A program made the position numbers and the translations under genes. DNA of 64,000 nucleotides, from positions 21,744-85,743 of the forward strand of contig NZ_AKKK01000032.1 of the NCBI RefSeq assembly GCF_000281065.1. The letters run 5' to 3'. This DNA comes from Arthrobacter sp. M2012083 (GTDB lineage: Bacteria; Actinomycetota; Actinomycetes; Actinomycetales; Micrococcaceae). Positions 60,371 to 64,000 of this stretch are shown here, piece by piece. A model generated the notes under the pieces. That model was given only the letters and a program-made list of their open reading frames with translations. It made no database searches and was not told the origin of the DNA. The stretch's first letter is position 1, and every line of letters begins with the position of its first letter.

Positions 60371-61567
60371 CTAGGCTTTCCTTGGTGGGTTGTAGATGCC
60401 TGGGGGGAGGTCGAGGGGTTCGCGGTTGCGGAGTATTTCAGGGATGACGGTCGCGACGGCGAGGGGCGCCATTTGGTGGTCGGTGTAGGTTGCGGAGTAT
60501 TCGGCCGGGATCCATGGCAAGTTTTCGGGACCGAGAACGTCCGTGAGGGCGTCGCGGTCCAGTGGCTCGTCGCTGAAGGCACGGAACAGCCCCCCGTTGT
60601 GCTCTTCGGCGTTTGGACCAAGAAAACGACCGATCTCGGGTGTGAGCCGGGGGCCGGCCCATACCCACCAGAGCGGGTAGGGCTGGAAACCCACCCACTG
60701 TGGGGGGCGCATGTTGAAGATGGGCACGCGGCCCAGGTCTTGGTAGCGTTCAACTTCGGCCGAAGCGTAAACCGCGCCGAGCTCGGTCGCCACGGCAAGG
60801 AAGAACCGGCGAAGGGCGCTTCTGAGCGGACTATCGGCGAGGGCATGCCCGTCCACGACCAGGGTGATTCGGGTGAACGGGTTACCTGCGGAGAGCTGCG
60901 GGGCCGCGATTTTTCCGTAGGTGACCGGTGGCGGGTTCTTGTAGTAGATGTCCCAGCCGTTGGAATCGTCGTTGTAAAACTCATCGATGAAAGCTTCTTC
61001 ACCGCTGGAATCGAACCGGAACTGAAGGGGTTCGTACTTGCCGAAACGTACCGGGACTGCTTCGGGGAGTACCTCTCGGGCGATCCGGAGATAGCCCTGC
61101 AGAAAGTCTGTCGGGAGGTCCTCTTCCGGGATCAGCCAACTGATCCAGACGTCCCGTCGCTCCGGCTTCGGCTCTGTTCTTGGTGGTGCTTGTACTGTCC
61201 GGGGTTGGGGCCAGATGTCGGTGGTTTGTTCGTCCCTGACTACGCCGTGGCAGGCTTTGGCTAGTTTCCGGGCGAAGCGGATACCGTGCGGGATCTCGGC
61301 TTCTTGAGTACCCTCTACGAGGATCTGGAACATCGTGGCCGCATCGGGTAGGACCGCGGTGATCTCCTCCGGGAGGTCTTCGGCCTCGACGGAGAACGGC
61401 CCGTCAACGGTGAAGCTATACCCCCGTTTCATGCCCCGCAGGACGACCACACCGGTGTCACCGGCGCTGTCCGGATCGGCGTGCAGTCCACGGGCATTAC
61501 CCACCAACAACCGCACTTGATCAACGGTAGGGGAGCCCGGACAGTAGACCGTCAGATCGTAGGACAT
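60371..61567 (-). CDS. Tandem paralogue A, possible immunity protein
   Basis: 398 residues, uncharacterised. It begins MSYDLTVYCPGSPTVDQVRL. N-terminal ~120 residues are close to those of the gene at 61629-62831, the middle (~120-285) differs most, and the last ~108 residues (QWVGFQPYPLWWVWAGPRLT onward) are almost identical. Conserved WISWLIPEEDLPTDFL and a Trp-rich C-terminus suggest a soluble protein; no membrane segment is visible. It follows paralogue B and the toxin-like gene at short distance on the same strand, so an immunity role is inferred from position and duplication. Confidence 0.75.
   Translation of the reverse strand: MSYDLTVYCPGSPTVDQVRLLVGNARGLHADPDSAGDTGVVVLRGMKRGYSFTVDGPFSVEAEDLPEEITAVLPDAATMFQILVEGTQEAEIPHGIRFARKLAKACHGVVRDEQTTDIWPQPRTVQAPPRTEPKPERRDVWISWLIPEEDLPTDFLQGYLRIAREVLPEAVPVRFGKYEPLQFRFDSSGEEAFIDEFYNDDSNGWDIYYKNPPPVTYGKIAAPQLSAGNPFTRITLVVDGHALADSPLRSALRRFFLAVATELGAVYASAEVERYQDLGRVPIFNMRPPQWVGFQPYPLWWVWAGPRLTPEIGRFLGPNAEEHNGGLFRAFSDEPLDRDALTDVLGPENLPWIPAEYSATYTDHQMAPLAVATVIPEILRNREPLDLPPGIYNPPRKA
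60384..60700 (-). repeat. Direct repeat, copy in paralogue A
   Basis: 317 bp almost identical to 61642-61958, 1258 bp away. It encodes the C-terminal ~105 residues of paralogue A. The two copies differ at only a handful of positions, far fewer than the rest of the genes. Confidence 0.85.
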
Positions 61568-61628
61568 AGGCGGCTAGTTCTTTGGGAAGACGGACCTGTC
61601 CCCAGTTGTGTGGTCAAGCTCGCAGAAT

Positions 61629-62831
61629 TCAATGGTTCCTCGGTGGGTTGTAGATGCCTGGGGGGAGGTCGAGGGGTTCGCGGTTTCGGAGTACTTCAGG
61701 GATCACGGACGCGACGGCGAGGGGTGCCATTTGGTGGTCGGTGTAGGTTGCGGAGTATTCGGCCGGAATCCAAGGCAAGTTTTCGGGACCGAGAACGTCC
61801 GTGAGGGCGTCGCGGTCCAGTGGCTCGTCGCTGAAGGCACGGAACAGCCCCCCGTTGTGCTCTTCGGTGCGTGGACCAAGAAAACGACCAATCTCGGGTG
61901 CGAGCCGGGGTCCGGCCCATACCCACCAGAGCGGGTAGGGCTGGAAACCCACCCACTGCGTTGGGGGCACGTAGAAAAGTGGTCTGCGTTCCTTGTCCTG
62001 GCCTTTGACTACTTCGGCGGAGGCGTAGACGGCTCCAAGCTCCGTAGCCACGGTGAGGAAGAAGCTTCGCAGAGCGGATCTCAGAGGCTCGTCAGCCAGA
62101 GACCGGCTGTCGGCACACAGGGTGATTCGGGTGAAAGGGTTGCCGTGAGAGAGTTCGCTGCCAACGATTTTGCCGAATGTGATGGGAGAGGGGTTCTCAT
62201 ACAAAATCTCCCAGTTGTTGGATTCGCTGTTGTAGTACTCATTGATGAAACCTTCGGCACCGACCGTATCGAAACGCATTTGAAGGGGTTCGTACCTACC
62301 GAAGCGGACTGGAGCGGCTTCGGGAAGAAGCTCTTCGGCTATTTGGAGGTAGCGTCCGAGGAAGTCGGCGGGGAGATCATCTTCCAAGAGCAACCAGCTT
62401 AGCCAAACGTCGTTGACTCCCTCTCTTACTCTTTTGTCCACCATTCCCAGAGGCGCTGCGGTTCTTGGCCGTGGCCATACTTCCGCCGTTTGTTCGTCCA
62501 GAACCGCTCCATGGCAAGTTTTGGCCAATTTCCGTGCGAAGCGGATACCGTGCGAGCTGTCCGTCTCTTGGTTTCCTTCGACCAAGATTTGGAACATGGT
62601 AGCTGCGTCAGGCAGGACCGCAGTGATCTCTTCAGGCACGTCCCCGGCTTCGACAGAGAACGGCCCGTCGACGGTGAAGCTGTAGCCCCGCTTCGCCCCC
62701 CGCAGGACCATTACGCCGCTCTCATCGGAGTTTACTGGATCGGCATGAAGCCCTCGAGTATTGCCTACCAGCAGCATCACTTGGTCAACAGTAGGGGAGC
62801 CAGGACAGTAAACGGTCAAGTCGTAAGACAT
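61629..62831 (-). CDS. Tandem paralogue B, possible immunity protein
   Basis: 400 residues, start at ATG 62831 with GGGAGAAAG upstream. Same architecture as the gene at 60371-61567. Compared with it, the region ~105-285 has many substitutions (e.g. WLSWLLLEDDLPADFLGRYL and ILYENPSPITFGKIVGSELS) while the ends are conserved. Only 29 bases separate its start from the toxin-like stop, and 61 bases separate it from paralogue A. Such arrangement is typical of immunity genes downstream of polymorphic toxins. No named family is recognised. Confidence 0.75.
   Translation of the reverse strand: MSYDLTVYCPGSPTVDQVMLLVGNTRGLHADPVNSDESGVMVLRGAKRGYSFTVDGPFSVEAGDVPEEITAVLPDAATMFQILVEGNQETDSSHGIRFARKLAKTCHGAVLDEQTAEVWPRPRTAAPLGMVDKRVREGVNDVWLSWLLLEDDLPADFLGRYLQIAEELLPEAAPVRFGRYEPLQMRFDTVGAEGFINEYYNSESNNWEILYENPSPITFGKIVGSELSHGNPFTRITLCADSRSLADEPLRSALRSFFLTVATELGAVYASAEVVKGQDKERRPLFYVPPTQWVGFQPYPLWWVWAGPRLAPEIGRFLGPRTEEHNGGLFRAFSDEPLDRDALTDVLGPENLPWIPAEYSATYTDHQMAPLAVASVIPEVLRNREPLDLPPGIYNPPRNH
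61642..61958 (-). repeat. Direct repeat, copy in paralogue B
   Basis: Partner of 60384-60700. Near-identity restricted to the 3' end suggests gene conversion or strong constraint. Confidence 0.85.
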
Positions 62832-62860
62832 CTATATTCTTTCTCCCTTGGGCGGAAGCG

Positions 62861-64000
62861 CTACGTGGCAGGTCCAATCGTCCCATCCAAGGAGTAGGGA
62901 AGGTCCCTGAATTCGACATGCCCAGCGACGATGGCGTCGTTGAGATCTTTAGAGTAACCGGGCTTTCCTGGATCGAGCGGCAAGATCGTGTCTCCCCGTT
63001 TGTAGATGATTAGCTTGCCTGTCGGCTTGCTAGCGTCTGTGTGTCTGGCGTATTGGATGAAGTCCTTAATTTGGCTGGTCATCCTGAAGGTCTTGACATT
63101 TTTGACTTCGATGACGTTGCCGGTGAGGTTTCCGCCTACTTTTTCCATGAGGTCTGGGAACCGCATTCTTGTCATGCCCTGGATCTTGACGCCTGTCTTT
63201 CCAGTCGGGCTGACACCGAGCAATTGTTCGACGGCATGTTCACCCCATTTACCGATGAGTGAGATGCCCTTCGGCGGTTTGGCGTAGGCAGGATTGAAGT
63301 TATCGAAGCTACAGCTGTTGGCGGATACTCTTTGCATGAGGGGCTGGCCGGTTCCCGTTGAGTTCTCCTTGTACACACCTGCGGTGACGAGGAGGGTGGA
63401 TGATCCGGAGAGGGCACTGACCCTGCCTGCGCCGCCGATCGTGCAGACGGCGGGGTTGTTGGCGTTCTTTTCGATCCATTTGATGGCGTCTTGGTGTCGG
63501 GTGAAGAACGCTGCTGCTTTGGGAAGGATCCTGCCGACGAGTGCGATGGCTTCGGCGGCTTTGAAGAGTTTGCCGATGGGCAGCACCCCGATGAGTGCCA
63601 TACCGCAGGCTCCGATGTCGCCCTTGGTGAAGCAGTTGATGATGTCGGTGACTCCGAAGAAGTCCAGGAGGAGCTGGCCGCCTTCTCTGATAATGAAGTC
63701 GGTGATGTCACCTTCGGCGAGGGTTTCATGTGCTTGGCGTAGTTTCTCGGCATTTTCCGGTCCGCCGGCTGCTTCGGCTGCTGCGAGTTCCTCGTCAGTG
63801 ACGTTACCGCTGGTGTTCGCGGCCGCTCTTGCCAGGTTCGCGGCGGCTTCCTCTTCGCGTTGCATGTTGGTGGCGATGGTGACGGCCTCGGTGGCTGCTG
63901 CTGCGGCTGCTTCAGCGTCCTTGCCTGCGTTGACGGCTGACTGCTGCGCGTTCGCTGCGGCCTGGCTTGCTGTGGCGGCTGCTGCTGCTGCGTTGTTCGC
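62861..64000 (-). CDS. Polymorphic-toxin-like protein, C-terminal part (Tox-REase-7-like nuclease)
   Basis: 379 residues visible; the 5' end lies beyond the window and the reading frame is open to 64000. An Ala-rich coiled-coil region (ANAQQSAVNAGKDAEAAAAA, TEAVTIATNMQREEEAAANL) leads into a hydrophobic pretoxin-like region (ITDFIIREGGQLLLDFFGVT, DIINCFTKGDIGACGMALIG). The C-terminal ~120 residues (GKWGEHAVEQLLGVSPTGKT, RMRFPDLMEKVGGNLTGNVI, EVKNVKTFRMTSQIKDFIQY) carry the FPD...EVK pattern of PD-(D/E)xK nucleases, as in Tox-REase-7. It is probably secreted; the export module must lie upstream. Confidence 0.8.
   Translation of the reverse strand, partial: ANNAAAAAATASQAAANAQQSAVNAGKDAEAAAAAATEAVTIATNMQREEEAAANLARAAANTSGNVTDEELAAAEAAGGPENAEKLRQAHETLAEGDITDFIIREGGQLLLDFFGVTDIINCFTKGDIGACGMALIGVLPIGKLFKAAEAIALVGRILPKAAAFFTRHQDAIKWIEKNANNPAVCTIGGAGRVSALSGSSTLLVTAGVYKENSTGTGQPLMQRVSANSCSFDNFNPAYAKPPKGISLIGKWGEHAVEQLLGVSPTGKTGVKIQGMTRMRFPDLMEKVGGNLTGNVIEVKNVKTFRMTSQIKDFIQYARHTDASKPTGKLIIYKRGDTILPLDPGKPGYSKDLNDAIVAGHVEFRDLPYSLDGTIGPAT

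Noticed and set aside
63880..64000. GCT/GCA triplet repeats at the right edge as a simple-sequence repeat element
   Set aside because: They are Ala codons of the toxin-like protein's helical region, in frame and varied in third base.
1..64000. CRISPR arrays, prophage structural genes, rRNA operons or integrases
   Set aside because: No regularly spaced repeats, phage genes, rRNA sequence or recombinase genes were seen in reading the window.

Overview
The window is a stretch of high-GC actinobacterial chromosome close to the replication origin. It opens inside the 3' end of gyrA and then follows the order familiar from Arthrobacter/Paenarthrobacter and, more loosely, Mycobacterium: gyrA, a DUF3566 membrane protein, tRNA-Ile, a DLW-39 micro-protein, tRNA-Ala, cyclophilin, rhomboid protease, crgA, sortase, pabA, then pknB-pknA-pbpA-rodA-pstP-fhaB-fhaA and tRNA-Leu. 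Gene content (putrescine oxidase, L-talarate/galactarate dehydratase, alditol oxidase, DUF5997, DUF2630) fits a soil micrococcal actinobacterium of the Arthrobacter group. That assignment is inference from protein resemblance.

Layout. 1-6.2 kb: gyrA tail, translation and envelope housekeeping genes. 6.8-7.5 kb: about 700 non-coding bases packed with DnaA-box-like sequences on both strands, the most striking non-coding signal here. 7.5-10.6 kb: a DNA-alkylation-repair block (Tag, AlkB, two alkyltransferases) with a small sigma factor translationally coupled between the two alkyltransferases. 10.7-22.4 kb: crgA, class E sortase, pabA, and the growth/division Ser/Thr-kinase operon. 22.8-31 kb: catabolic cassettes, each with its regulator: galactarate/talarate (GntR), putrescine oxidase with a universal stress protein and an APC permease (TetR). 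31-39 kb: a DUF5997 / LysR-effector-domain pair and a 5-oxoproline cassette (GntR, PxpA, MFS carrier, PxpB-PxpC fusion, biotin carboxylase-BCCP fusion). 39-60 kb: mixed metabolic genes, including alditol oxidase/LacI, BASS and SulP transporters, a (p)ppGpp synthetase-type protein, sugar and glycerate kinases, GH2 glycosidase and glycerophosphodiesterase. 60-64 kb: an accessory end with a short terminal-inverted-repeat element, two tandem ~400-residue paralogues, and the 3' end of a polymorphic-toxin-like gene that runs off the window.

Regulators sit beside their targets, often with a clear palindrome in the intergenic gap: 24814-24838 for the galactarate operon, 26416-26438 for putrescine oxidase, 33411-33435 for pyroglutamate and 40388-40403 for alditol oxidase. 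The best candidates for something not well described are the DnaA-box cluster with its duplicated ~50-bp module, the toxin/tandem-paralogue locus at the right edge, the sigma-coupled alkylation-repair operon, and the DUF5997/HTH-less LysR pair.
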